Positions 33,128-41,335 of a stretch of 64,000 nt of DNA are shown in pieces. Source of the stretch: Streptomyces sp. S4.7 (GTDB lineage: Bacteria > Actinomycetota > Actinomycetes > Streptomycetales > Streptomycetaceae); the NCBI RefSeq assembly GCF_010384365.1, contig NZ_CP048397.1, positions 7,383,683 to 7,447,682 of the forward strand. Direction: 5' to 3'. Below the pieces are notes generated by a model. It made no database searches and was not told the origin of the DNA. It saw nothing but the letters and a program-made list of their open reading frames with translations. The position numbers were made by a program, and so were the translations under genes. Numbering within the stretch: position 1 is the stretch's first letter; each line of letters starts with the position of its first letter.

Positions 33128-34627
33128 ATGCTCATTCCGAATCAGACAGCCCTAGGAGTCCCTCTTCATGGACGCCCCTCAGCCCACGTCCCGCTCGGGC
33201 GCGTGGTCGCCACGCTGGCGCTCGCCGGCACGACGGCCGCGATCATGCAGACACTGGTCACCCCGCTCCTCGCCGATCTGCCCAGGATCCTCAACACCTC
33301 GGCCTCGAACGCCACTTGGGTGATCACGACGACCCTTCTGGTGGCGGCCGTCTGCGTGCCGGTCGTGGGCCGGCTGGGCGATCTGCTCGGCAAGCGCCGC
33401 ATGCTCCTCGTCTGCTCGGTGCCGCTGATCGCGGGCTCCGTGGTGTGCGCCCTGTCGTCCTCAGTCCTCCCGATGATCATCGGACGCGGTCTCCAGGGCA
33501 TGGGTATGGGCATGGTCCCGCTGGGCATCGCCCTGCTGCGTGACGTCGTCCCGACGGAGAAGCTCAGCTCGTCCATCGCCCTGGTCAGCGCCTCCATGGG
33601 CATCGGCGGCGGACTCGGCCTGCCGATCGCGGCGGCGGTCGCCCAGTACGCGAACTGGCGCGTTCTCTTCTGGGGCTCCGCCGTACTCGCCACGGCCATC
33701 GCCCTGCTGATCTGGTTCCTGATCCCGACCGTGCCGGCGGGCGCGAAGGGTCAGCGGTTCGACGCGATCGGCGCGTTCACCCTCGGCGCCGGTCTGGTCG
33801 GTCTGCTGCTCGCCATCTCCAAGGGCGGCGACTGGGGCTGGGCTTCGGGCACCACGCTCGGTCTGTTCGTCGCCGCCGTCGTGCTCCTCGTCGGCTGGGG
33901 CGCCTGGGAACTCCGCACGACCGACCCGCTGGTCGACCTGCGCACCACGGCCCGCCCCCGGGTCCTGCTCACCAACATCGCCTCGATCTTCGTCGGCTTC
34001 GCGATGTACGCGAGCATGCTGGTGATGCCGCAACTGCTCCAGTTCCCCGAGGCCACCGGCTACGGCCTGGGCCAGTCGATACTCGCGTCCGGTCTGTGGA
34101 TGGCGCCCGGCGGCGTGATGATGATGATCGTCTCCCCGCTCGGCGGCAAGCTCACCAACGCCTACGGCCCGAAACTCACGCTCCTCAGCGGAGTCCTGGT
34201 CATCGCCGCGGGCTACGGGCTGTCACTCGCGCTGATGGGGTCCGCCTGGGGGATCATGCTGGCCATCATGGTGATCAACAGCGGTGTGGGTCTTGCCTAC
34301 GGCTCGATGCCCGCGCTCATCATGAGCTCCGTACCGCTCTCCGAGACCGCCGCCGCGAACAGCTTCAACGCCCTCATGCGCTCGCTCGGAACCTCCGTCG
34401 GGGCCGCGGTGATCGGTGTGGTCCTCTCGCAGATGACGACCGACATCGGCGGCTTCGGCATCACCTCCGCGAGCGGGTTCCGCACCGGCCTGGTCATCGG
34501 CTGCGCCGTCGCGCTGGTCTCCGCCGCGATCGCGGCCGTCATCCCGGCGGTACGGAACGTCGCGGGCGCCGCGGACAGGACCCACCTCGTCTCCGAGTCG
34601 GAGAAGAAGTCCACCGTCCAGGCGTGA
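33128..34627 (+). CDS. MFS multidrug transporter (DHA2, EmrB/QacA-like)
   Basis: About 499 residues with 14 hydrophobic segments and the DHA2 features GRLGDLLGKRRMLLVCSVPL (loop 2-3) and IGRGLQGMGMGMVPLGIALL (motif C region). It exports drugs by proton antiport in this family. The start is unclear: the only ATG with a good ribosome site (AGGAG nine bases before 33168) is in a different frame, so the N-terminus may be frameshifted; the in-frame ATG at 33128 has no ribosome site and a GTG at 33203 would begin right before helix 1. Regulated by the divergent MarR protein. Confidence 0.82.
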   Translation: MLIPNQTALGVPLHGRPSAHVPLGRVVATLALAGTTAAIMQTLVTPLLADLPRILNTSASNATWVITTTLLVAAVCVPVVGRLGDLLGKRRMLLVCSVPLIAGSVVCALSSSVLPMIIGRGLQGMGMGMVPLGIALLRDVVPTEKLSSSIALVSASMGIGGGLGLPIAAAVAQYANWRVLFWGSAVLATAIALLIWFLIPTVPAGAKGQRFDAIGAFTLGAGLVGLLLAISKGGDWGWASGTTLGLFVAAVVLLVGWGAWELRTTDPLVDLRTTARPRVLLTNIASIFVGFAMYASMLVMPQLLQFPEATGYGLGQSILASGLWMAPGGVMMMIVSPLGGKLTNAYGPKLTLLSGVLVIAAGYGLSLALMGSAWGIMLAIMVINSGVGLAYGSMPALIMSSVPLSETAAANSFNALMRSLGTSVGAAVIGVVLSQMTTDIGGFGITSASGFRTGLVIGCAVALVSAAIAAVIPAVRNVAGAADRTHLVSESEKKSTVQA

Positions 34628-34817
34628 ACGCCCCCGGTCCGTGGCCCGAGTCGGGCCCGGAGACCGGATCTCGGGGGCAATGCCGGGAGTGGGTCGGTGT
34701 TGTGGTTTTCTTGTGTGTCCAGCGAGTCCGGCCGGGATCGAGGCGGAAGCGCGAGTGGCACCAAGAACCGCCAAGGGCCGGTCTGTTGCCCGGCCGGCGA
34801 CACCAAAGGGGATTGTC

Positions 34818-35051
34818 ATGTCGAACGTCACGGTGATGGCCGCCACCAACACCGGCCGCCACGTCGCTACTTGGGCCAACACCCTTGTCACGGCGGTCAA
34901 GCGTCGCGGTGACAGGGGTCAGGGCGCGGTCGAGTACGTCGGTGTCATCGTCCTGGTGGCGCTCATCATCGCCGCGATCGTCGGCTCGGACGTCGACAGC
35001 GCGATCGCCGACGGTCTCACCAACACCGTCGGCGAGATCCTCGGCGAGTGA
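34818..35051 (+). CDS. Flp/Fap-type pilin (small)
   Basis: A 77-residue prepilin. The basic leader AVKRRGDRGQ precedes GAVEYVGVIVLVALIIAAIVG, the type IVb (Flp) prepilin cleavage and hydrophobic segment with glutamate at +5-like position. RBS AAAGGGGA sits 9 bases before the ATG. No prepilin peptidase, TadA ATPase or TadB/C genes lie in this window, so it depends on genes elsewhere or is a stray copy. Confidence 0.8.
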   Translation: MSNVTVMAATNTGRHVATWANTLVTAVKRRGDRGQGAVEYVGVIVLVALIIAAIVGSDVDSAIADGLTNTVGEILGE

Positions 35052-35072
35052 TCGCACACCTGATCGCGCCCA

Positions 35073-35423
35073 CTGAATGCTCCGGCCGTGCGGGTGCCCG
35101 GGGTCGGCGGGGCAGGCGAGGACATCGAGCTCGCCCCAGCGGCCCACCGTGACCTCGGTGGGCGCACGGACCCACGCCTCGGCCAGGACCCGCCGCTCCC
35201 GGTGAATGTCCGAGGGGCGCCGGCCCCGCCCGCGACTGTGAGCCTCGGTACACACCGGCCACGCCTCGTCCACGGGCCACGGAAGCGGCCCGCCCACGGA
35301 ACTGTCCGCCGCCGTGGTGCTGCCGGGTCGCGGGTGCGGCCGCGTGGTCGTACCGCGGTGGCCGGCCAACTCGGGGAAGAGCGCCTCGACATCGAGCGGT
35401 CGCGGCTGGGTGGTCCTGGTCAT
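35073..35423 (-). pseudogene. N-terminal fragment of a Streptomyces hypothetical protein
   Basis: From the ATG at 35423 the frame reads MTRTTQPRPLDVEALFPELA, then SSVGGPLPWPVDEAWPVC and EVTVGRWGELDVLACPADPG, a pattern I know from the N-terminus of larger Streptomyces proteins of unknown function. After about 110 residues the similarity is lost and the frame runs antisense into the pilin gene. I take it as a 3'-truncated relic; the downstream half appears to have been deleted at the pilin gene boundary. Confidence 0.5.
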
Positions 35424-35486
35424 GAACGCGACCCCGGACGTGCGGTCGACGACGAAGGAGCCCGGGGGAGGGGACGGGGGCGGCCG

Positions 35487-36248
35487 TCACTCACGCGGTG
35501 TCCTTCGCCAACGGCGCGGGGACACCGTCACGCATGTCACCGCCGCCGACGCCCAGAGCAGCGGTACGGCCATCGCCCAGGGGGCCGAGGCCGCGTACAC
35601 CAGTGCGGCAGAGGTCGCGCCCGCGGCGAGGGTGACGAGGCGGGCCAGGGAACCCATGTCCGCGCGGCCGACGTACCCGGGGCCCGTGGCGCGGGCGACC
35701 AGGCGGGTGAGGATGCCGGTGAAGTACGTCCCGGGGCCGCCGGCCGCGCCCGCACCCGCCAGCGCGGCGGACTGCACCCCCATGGCGGCCGAGACCGCGA
35801 CGAGCACCACGTCACGCCACGGCTGCGCGGGAGCCCCGTCGGCCGCGGCCCAGCCGGCGGCGACGGCGGCCAGGAGTACGACCTCGGCGGCGAGCCACCC
35901 CACGACCGCACGGGGCCAACGGGACTCCGGCTCCTCCGGCCGCCGCCGGGTGAACGGAGCGACGACCGCGACCCCCGCCACATATCCCGCCAGCGCCAGC
36001 GGCGGCGCGGCCGGTCCGCCCTCGTCGCCGGTGCCCGTGAAGGACAGACCCAGCAGCACGAGATTGCCCGTCATCACCCCCGCGAAGACCCGTCCCAGCG
36101 CGATGAACGCCAGCACGTCCACCGCGCCCGAGGCACCGGCGAACAGAATCAGCGCGGCCCACTGGGCACGCCCCGGACGCACCGGTTCGGTCGGTGACAA
36201 CGCCGTCCCCCCTCCGCGTCCGCTGTGGCCGCTGTCTGAGGAGGTCAC
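35487..36248 (-). CDS. DUF1275 (YoaK) family membrane protein
   Basis: A 253-residue protein with six hydrophobic segments. SGAVDVLAFIALGRVFAGVM then TGNLVLLGL is the DUF1275 signature near the N-terminus, and AMGVQSAALAGAG with YFTGILTRL the second one. Family function is unknown; integral membrane. Full length, so it seems intact among damaged neighbours. Confidence 0.88.
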   Translation of the reverse strand: MTSSDSGHSGRGGGTALSPTEPVRPGRAQWAALILFAGASGAVDVLAFIALGRVFAGVMTGNLVLLGLSFTGTGDEGGPAAPPLALAGYVAGVAVVAPFTRRRPEEPESRWPRAVVGWLAAEVVLLAAVAAGWAAADGAPAQPWRDVVLVAVSAAMGVQSAALAGAGAAGGPGTYFTGILTRLVARATGPGYVGRADMGSLARLVTLAAGATSAALVYAASAPWAMAVPLLWASAAVTCVTVSPRRWRRTPRE

Positions 36249-36339
36249 CGATACGGTGCCGGGGCCCGCCCCGCACCACGCCGAGCCGATGCCGCCAACC
36301 CGCTCACCCGTCCGGCGGCGCGCGCCCCCGGCGGACGCG

Positions 36340-37284
36340 CTAGCTGTCCTTGGGCTCCTCGGCGTTGCGCCAGATCGTGAGGTCGACGCTGATGTAGGTA
36401 CTCGCGTCGCTCGCGCCCGACTTGCCGCGGTAGGTCACCACCGCGACATGGCCCGCGTCGCTGAGCAGGCACATCTGCGACCCGCTGCTGAGCTGGTCGA
36501 GGCCGATCTGCTCGGTGAAGCGTGTCTCCGTGCGGCAGGTCGCCAGCGAGCCCTTCTGCGAGTTGTTCAGCAGGATGAGCTTTCCGTTGGCGGTGCCGAC
36601 CGCGGTGTCGCTCGGGGACGACTCGTAGTGCACGTAGTAGAGATCCGCGTCGCCGTAGGCCACGTCGTCACCCTCGGTCGGGCGGGGCGGAGAGTCGGCG
36701 AGCATGATCTGGTAGCTGTGCGTGATGTCGATGCCCTTGTACGAGACCGGCTTCGGGTCCTTCCGCTTCTCCCCGCCGTTCGAACCGCTGCTGCTGCCGG
36801 AGGAGTCGGCCCCGCTGTCCTTGTCCTCGCCGGACCCGTTCGGCAGCAGGGAGCCGATGACCCCGAGGACCACCAGCGTGCCCACGATCGCCCCGGTGAC
36901 GATCAGCCCGGTGCGCTTCGGCTTGGGCTGCGCCGGAGGCACGTACGGAGCGTGGATGACCGGCGCAGGCGTGTGGTAACCGGGCGGCGGGGTCTGGTAA
37001 CCGGGCGCCGGCGTGTGGTGCGTCGGGTATCCGGGGGGCGGGGTGTGATGGCCCTGCGTCGGGTGGCCGGGCAGTGGCGGCGGTGCGCCGGGAACTCCCG
37101 GCGCGCTCTGCGCCGGCGCGGCGGGCGTGGCGAACCCCGTCGGCGCGTACGGGTTCACCGTGCCCGGTGCCGGCGGCTGCCCGGGGGCCGGGTGGTGCGG
37201 GGAGAACTGGGTCGGAGTCGGTGCGGCGGCGGCGGGGTCTTCGCCGGCGGTGTCCGGCGGATTCGACCTGGTGCTTCTCGACAT
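36340..37284 (-). CDS. Proline-rich membrane protein, probably 5'-truncated
   Basis: About 314 residues: a low-complexity Pro/Gly/Thr/His-rich cytoplasmic part (repeated PPPGY and PGYQTPPPGYHT-like units), one transmembrane helix (LIVTGAIVGTLVVLGVIGSL), a Ser/Gly/Asp linker, and an extracytoplasmic domain of about 120 residues. The ATG at 37284 would start inside sequence that is antisense to the response regulator's REC domain, and the coding character seems to begin at about 37250. So the native N-terminus, possibly a larger domain, may have been lost. Function unknown. Confidence 0.55.
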   Translation of the reverse strand: MSRSTRSNPPDTAGEDPAAAAPTPTQFSPHHPAPGQPPAPGTVNPYAPTGFATPAAPAQSAPGVPGAPPPLPGHPTQGHHTPPPGYPTHHTPAPGYQTPPPGYHTPAPVIHAPYVPPAQPKPKRTGLIVTGAIVGTLVVLGVIGSLLPNGSGEDKDSGADSSGSSSGSNGGEKRKDPKPVSYKGIDITHSYQIMLADSPPRPTEGDDVAYGDADLYYVHYESSPSDTAVGTANGKLILLNNSQKGSLATCRTETRFTEQIGLDQLSSGSQMCLLSDAGHVAVVTYRGKSGASDASTYISVDLTIWRNAEEPKDS

Positions 37285-37795
37285 CGGCCTGCCGGGGCGG
37301 GACGGATTCACCGTCCTGCGGGAGATGCGCGAGGCACGCGAGGCACGCGTCACGCTGCCCGTCATCGTGCTGACGGCCAGGGACTCCGTACGCGACACCG
37401 TGGCCGGGCTCGAAGGCGGCGCCGACGACTGGATGACGAAGCCCTTCCGCTTCGAGGAACTGCTGGCCAGGGTCCGGCTGCGGCTGCGCACCGCCGCGCG
37501 GGCGCCGGAGGTCACCATGCTGCGCAGCGGCAGCCTCAGCCTCGACCTGAGGACGCGGCGGGCACGGGCCGACGGGCGGACGGTGGACCTGACGGCCCGT
37601 GAGTTCGTGCTGCTGGAGATGTTCCTGCGCCACCCCGGACAGGTGCTGTCGCGCGAACAGATCCTGTCCCACGTCTGGGGCTACGACTTCGACCCCGGCT
37701 CCAACATCGTGGACGTCTATGTCCGCGCCCTGCGACGGAAGTTGGGCGCGGAGCGGCTGGAGACGATCCGGGGCATGGGCTACCGCATGCCCTGA
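37256..37795 (+). pseudogene. OmpR-type response regulator missing its N-terminus
   Basis: The frame reads GGFDLVLLDIGLPGRDGF (phospho-acceptor Asp strand), VIVLTARD, DDWMTKPFRFEELLARVR (conserved Lys), then a complete OmpR winged helix (VDLTAREFVLLEMFLRHPGQ, LSREQILSHVWGYDFDPGS, VRALRRKLG). The first about 45 residues of the receiver, with the acidic pair for Mg binding, are missing: upstream of 37256 the frame is just antisense to the proline-rich gene. No histidine kinase gene follows. Without the acidic pocket it should not be phosphorylated normally. Confidence 0.75.
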
Positions 37796-38021
37796 CCGGC
37801 CTTCGCCCGAGTCGGCCGGTGTGTGATCGCGGTCGGGCGCCCGGGGCGCGCCGAGGTCGTTCAGCAGGCGCAGGTGGTGTCACTGCCCAACGACGCCGTC
37901 ACGCCCTCGCTCACCGAAGCCTCGTTGAGGATCCGCCGGTCGGCGGGTTCGGAACGCCAGATGAAGCGTCCTTCACCCAAGGCTCATTCGGACCTCACGG
38001 CCCGCCCCCAGGCTGATCGTC

Positions 38022-38889
38022 GTGCCTCTCACTCTCCGACAGACCGCCGGCCTCGGCGCCGTTCTCGGTCTCTGCTCCCTGCTCGTCCTGCCCGGCGGCC
38101 TCTCCGGCCTCGGCGGCGACGCGCGGCTCACGCTCGTCGTCTTCACCCTCGCCACGTACACCTGGATCGCCACCTCGGTGGACGACACCTATGTCGCGCT
38201 GGGCGCGGGACTCGCGCTGACCGCGACCGGGGTGATCAGCAGCGAGACGCTCTTCGCCACCCTCGGTGACGAGACGGTGTGGCTGCTGATCTGCGCGTTC
38301 GTCCTGGCCGCCGTCACCAAGACCGCACTCGCGGGCCGCGCCGCCGCGTTCCTGGTCGGCGGGGCCGGCACTGGGTACCGTGGGCCTCAGGGACGGTCTG
38401 CGGACGGCGCCCTGGCCGCTGCTCCTGTTCATGGCCGCCACCATGGCGATGGGCATAGCGCTCTCCGAATCGGGGGCGGCCGACTGGCTGGTGGGCTGGG
38501 TGCCCGGCGGTTCGGCGATGCCGCCGTGGATGTTCCTCGCCGGTGTGGTCGTGATCAGTACGGCGGCCCACCTGGCGCTCTTGTCCCGTTCCGCCAGGTC
38601 CTCCGTACTGGTCCCGCTGGTCGTCGCCGCGGCCATCGCCGCCGGCGTCAACCCGGTCGCCGCCGCGTTCGCCTCGACCGCCGCCGCCGGTTTCTGCCAC
38701 ACACTGCCCGCCTCCGCGAAGCCCGTCGCGCTCTTCGCGGACCTGCCGGGCACACCCACGTACACCCCGCGCGATCTCCTCCGGCTCTCGGCCGTGCTCG
38801 CGCCTCTCACCGCGGCCCTCGTGCTGCTCTTCGCCCTCGCCGTCTGGCCACTGCTCGGCGTGCCCGTCCACCTGGAGACCCAGCCATGA
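38022..38889 (+). pseudogene. SLC13/DASS-type anion permease with internal deletion
   Basis: The N-terminal part (GTG at 38022, TLVVFTLATYTWIATSVDDT, GDETVWLLICAFVLAAVTKT) runs to about 38360; the C-terminal part resumes in another frame at about 38370 (LRTAPWPLLLFMAATMAMGI, PPWMFLAGVVVISTAAHLAL, SARSSVLVPLVVAAAIAAG). A full SLC13 permease has about 450-480 residues; only about 280 codons remain, so roughly 150-200 central codons are deleted and the frame is changed. The stop overlaps the next gene by ATGA, an old operon trace. Confidence 0.75.
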
Positions 38890-39302
38890 GCTACCGCGTC
38901 GTCATCGCCCCCAGTGGGTTCAAGGAGTCCCTGTCCGCGGCTCAGGTGGCCGAGTCCATCGCCGAAGGCGTCCTGCGGGTGATCCCCGACGCCGACATCG
39001 ACCTGATCCCGCTGGTGGACGGGGGAGAGGGTACGGCGGAGGCGCTGGCCCTCGCGGGCGGCGGCCGGCTGGTGCCGTGCACCGCGACCGGCCCGGTCGG
39101 GCAACCCGTCCCGACCCACTTCGCGCTGCTCGGCGAGAGCGGCCCCGGCCCCGTCACGGCCGTCGTGGAGATGGCCGCGGTCGCCGGTCTCTCCCTCGTA
39201 CCCGCCGATCTGCGCGATCCGGGCAGCACGGCGGTCAGGAGACCGTGGCTTCCCGGCACGAGCTCCGTCAAGACTTTTGAACGTTCCAATCGATGCTTTT
39301 AA
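38886..39302 (+). pseudogene. Glycerate kinase (GlxK/GarK family), truncated after about 115 codons
   Basis: MSYRVVIAPSGFKESLSAAQ, LIPLVDGGEGTAEALALAGG and VVEMAAVAGLSLVPADLRDP are the N-terminal third of a type I glycerate kinase (normally about 370-380 residues). After DLRDPGSTAV the family pattern stops and the frame ends at 39302 inside an AT-richer operator-like stretch. The start overlaps the permease stop (ATGA). The pair would once have taken up and phosphorylated glycerate. Confidence 0.8.
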
Positions 39303-39310
39303 CGCTCCAA
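39277..39310. promoter_or_regulatory. Tandem LacI-type operator-like repeats, 21 bp apart
   Basis: TTGAACGTTCCAA (39277-39289) contains the perfect palindrome GAACGTTC, and TTTAACGCTCCAA follows at 39298-39310, exactly 21 bases later (two helical turns). Such spacing suggests cooperative binding by a LacI- or AraC-type regulator. No gene follows on the plus strand that it could serve, so it appears to be an orphan of a deleted sugar locus. Confidence 0.5.
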
Positions 39311-39380
39311 CCGGCCTCTGTGTACGGGTAGATGACGGCACGTCATGGAATGTCGGGAGGGCCTCGGTCGGCCCCTTTCG

Positions 39381-39926
39381 CTACGACGCCGGGTCGGTCA
39401 GGGATCGGGCGAAGTGGGCGAGCGTCCGGAAGTCGTCCTCGCGCAGGCCGATCCGGGGATCGACGTGGTGCAGAAAGCCCGGCCCGCGATGGTGGGTGCT
39501 CACGTACGCCTCGTCCAGGGCGTTCTGTTCATCGTCCACCCAGGCGAACGGGCGGCCGTCCGCGTACTCCACCAGGGGGACGGTCTTCCAGTGGACTCCG
39601 TCGGGGCGGTCCCGGAACAGGGCGCCGCCGAAGTCGACGAAGGGCAGTTCGGGCAGGCCGAGCACCGGGCCGATCCATCGGTTGGCCTCGTCCATCCATG
39701 TGGTGGCCCAGCACAGCTCGTAGCCGAGGCGCAGCAGGGCTCGCCCGTGATCCGGGTTGAGCCAGACCCGCAGGGGGCGCAGCCGGGACGAGAGCCCTCG
39801 GGGTTCCGCCGAGGCCCCACGGTTCCAGGGCACTCTGAGCGTGGTGTAGCCGACGGGGCGCCTCTCCGGCTGGGCCGCGTACGGATTCAGGGGTCCGTCG
39901 ACGTCGAGGAACAGCAGCGGGCGCAT
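39381..39926 (-). CDS. HAD-like phosphatase domain protein
   Basis: A 181-residue protein starting MRPLLFLDVDGPLNPY, the HAD motif I (DVDG). CWATTWMDEANRWI provides the motif II threonine-like position, and PFAWVDDEQNALDEAYV the acidic motif IV. It resembles small HAD proteins of the group found in RNA-repair-associated proteins, but stand-alone copies are common in Streptomyces. Start at 39926; longer in-frame starts exist but the HAD motif fits this one. Confidence 0.75.
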   Translation of the reverse strand: MRPLLFLDVDGPLNPYAAQPERRPVGYTTLRVPWNRGASAEPRGLSSRLRPLRVWLNPDHGRALLRLGYELCWATTWMDEANRWIGPVLGLPELPFVDFGGALFRDRPDGVHWKTVPLVEYADGRPFAWVDDEQNALDEAYVSTHHRGPGFLHHVDPRIGLREDDFRTLAHFARSLTDPAS

Positions 39927-40042
39927 CACGGTCGGAAGCGTAGCCGCGCCGAGCGCTCCTGAGCCGACACGGTGGTCGGGCGCGGCGGGCACGGCGGGTA
40001 CGGCGGGTACGGCCCGGCAGGGCGGTCATGACGGTACGGCGG

Positions 40043-40076
40043 CGGGGCCACGGAGAGCGATCTCTCCGTGGCCCCG
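40043..40076 (-). terminator. Perfect 15-bp GC hairpin
   Basis: CGGGGCCACGGAGAG pairs exactly with CTCTCCGTGGCCCCG around the tetraloop CGAT, 20 bases after the stop codon of the small DUF6131 gene. A strong terminator for that minus-strand gene. Confidence 0.75.
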
Positions 40077-40095
40077 AATCCGCCCGGGTGCCGGA

Positions 40096-40251
40096 CTAGA
40101 AGTAGTGCTTGCGCCCGCCGACGGCACGGCCCGTCGCGCCGAGAATCCACAGGACCGCGCCGGCCACGACGAGTACCCCGCCGACCGTTGTCAGCAGGGA
40201 GATGCCGACGAGCATGCCGATGATGAGCAGAATGAGACCGAGGAGAATCAT
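40096..40251 (-). CDS. DUF6131 family small membrane protein
   Basis: A 51-residue protein: MILLGLILLIIGMLVGISLL, then TTVGGVLVVAGAVLWILG and a basic tail ending GGRKHYF. Two transmembrane helices with glycine-zipper-like spacing. It fits the DUF6131 family of tiny actinobacterial membrane proteins of unknown function. AGGGA lies 7 bases before the ATG, and a strong hairpin follows, so it is a complete monocistronic gene. Confidence 0.85.
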   Translation of the reverse strand: MILLGLILLIIGMLVGISLLTTVGGVLVVAGAVLWILGATGRAVGGRKHYF

Positions 40252-40318
40252 GGCTGTTCCCTAACTAATGGATGTTTGATGGCGTGCGGACCTCTCCTGC
40301 GCGGCGGCGCCGCCCCCT

Positions 40319-40378
40319 GGCCCGCGGGCTCGTCAGCTCCGGCCGGGTGGCCCGTGGACTCGTCAGTCCGGGCCGGGT
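40319..40378. repeat. Tandem 30-bp repeat, two copies
   Basis: Two adjacent 30-base copies (both starting ggccc and ending ggccgggt, with ctcgtcag inside) lie between the DUF6131 gene and the GntR gene. They differ at a few positions. No gene is supported in this spacer. Confidence 0.7.
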
Positions 40379-40525
40379 GAGATCTGTGACGGCTGCGTGA
40401 TCGCCGCCGTCGGTTCCTGTTCGTTCGGTGTTGGTCCGGTGTCGTTCGACCATCGTGTGCCCTGCGATCGGTCACCAATGCATGCTCTGCTCATCTGTTC
40501 CTGCGAGGGCGATATCCTCCGGTCC

Positions 40526-41335
40526 ATGCCGACACCTGACCCTTCGGCCCACCGTGGCCTCCTCACCGAGCGCATCGCCCGCCAGCTGGAGCACGACATC
40601 CGGTCCGGGGACATCGCCGTCGGCACGAAGCTGCCCTCCGAGCGGGAGCTGGCTTCCCAGTTCGGGTCCAGCAGGAACGTCGTGCGCGAGGTGCTGCGGC
40701 GGCTGGAGGCCCAGCATCTGATCGAGGTGGCCCCCGGGCGGGGTTCCTTCGTGCTGGAGCAGAGCTCCGGGCAGGCCCGGGGGTACGACGCCCTGTACCG
40801 GGCGGGCCGGCCGACCGTACGGCAGCTCATCGAGGCCCGGCTGCCGCTGGAGGTCGAGACGGTGCGCCTCGCCACACAGCGGGCGAGCGCCGAGGACGTC
40901 GAGATCATGCGGGCCGCGGTGAACGCGCTGGAGGCGTCGACCGATGTCGTCGTCAAGGCGCAGGCGGACATGGAGTTCCACGACGCCGTCGCGACCGCCA
41001 GCGGCAATCCCGTGCTGCGGATCATGCTGTCCTCGATCAGCGGGATGATGTTCGAGATGATGCTCCGCTCGAACTCCGATCCGTCGATCGCCGAGCCCGG
41101 AGTCCCGCACCACCCCGAGATCTTCGCGGCCATCGAGGCCCGCGACGTCGAGCTGGCCTGCGAGCGGATGCGTTCCCATCTCATGCTCGGTCTGCGTACC
41201 TACGGCGCGGATCTCGACATCCCGGTCAACGTCATGGCCCAGCACCACATCGACGCGCTGCTGGCCGAGTCGGAGGGGCGCCGGGGCGGGACCCGGTCCG
41301 AGCAGTCGGCGCCGGGCGGCGGCCCTACTCGCTGA
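40526..41335 (+). CDS. GntR regulator, FadR subfamily
   Basis: A 269-residue regulator: winged helix at about 10-75 (IARQLEHDIRSGDIAVGTKL, PSERELASQFGSSRNVVREV, then RGSFVL) and an all-helical FCD ligand domain with the metal-binding Asp/His pattern (MEFHDAVA, HHPEIFAAIEARD, RMRSHL). FCD-type regulators often sense sugar acids such as galactonate or gluconate. It sits just upstream of the ABC/ManD operon with an operator-like palindrome in between, so it most likely represses that operon until a hexonate-type ligand appears. Confidence 0.88.
   Translation: MPTPDPSAHRGLLTERIARQLEHDIRSGDIAVGTKLPSERELASQFGSSRNVVREVLRRLEAQHLIEVAPGRGSFVLEQSSGQARGYDALYRAGRPTVRQLIEARLPLEVETVRLATQRASAEDVEIMRAAVNALEASTDVVVKAQADMEFHDAVATASGNPVLRIMLSSISGMMFEMMLRSNSDPSIAEPGVPHHPEIFAAIEARDVELACERMRSHLMLGLRTYGADLDIPVNVMAQHHIDALLAESEGRRGGTRSEQSAPGGGPTR

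Noticed and set aside
34643..34657. GGCCCGAGTCGGGCC as a terminator behind the MFS gene
   Set aside because: The palindrome has a one-base centre, so the real stem would be very short; left out as too weak.
40397..40526. Longer N-terminus for the GntR regulator
   Set aside because: The extra 43 residues are Cys/Ser-rich without family similarity, and the winged helix follows normally from the ATG at 40526.
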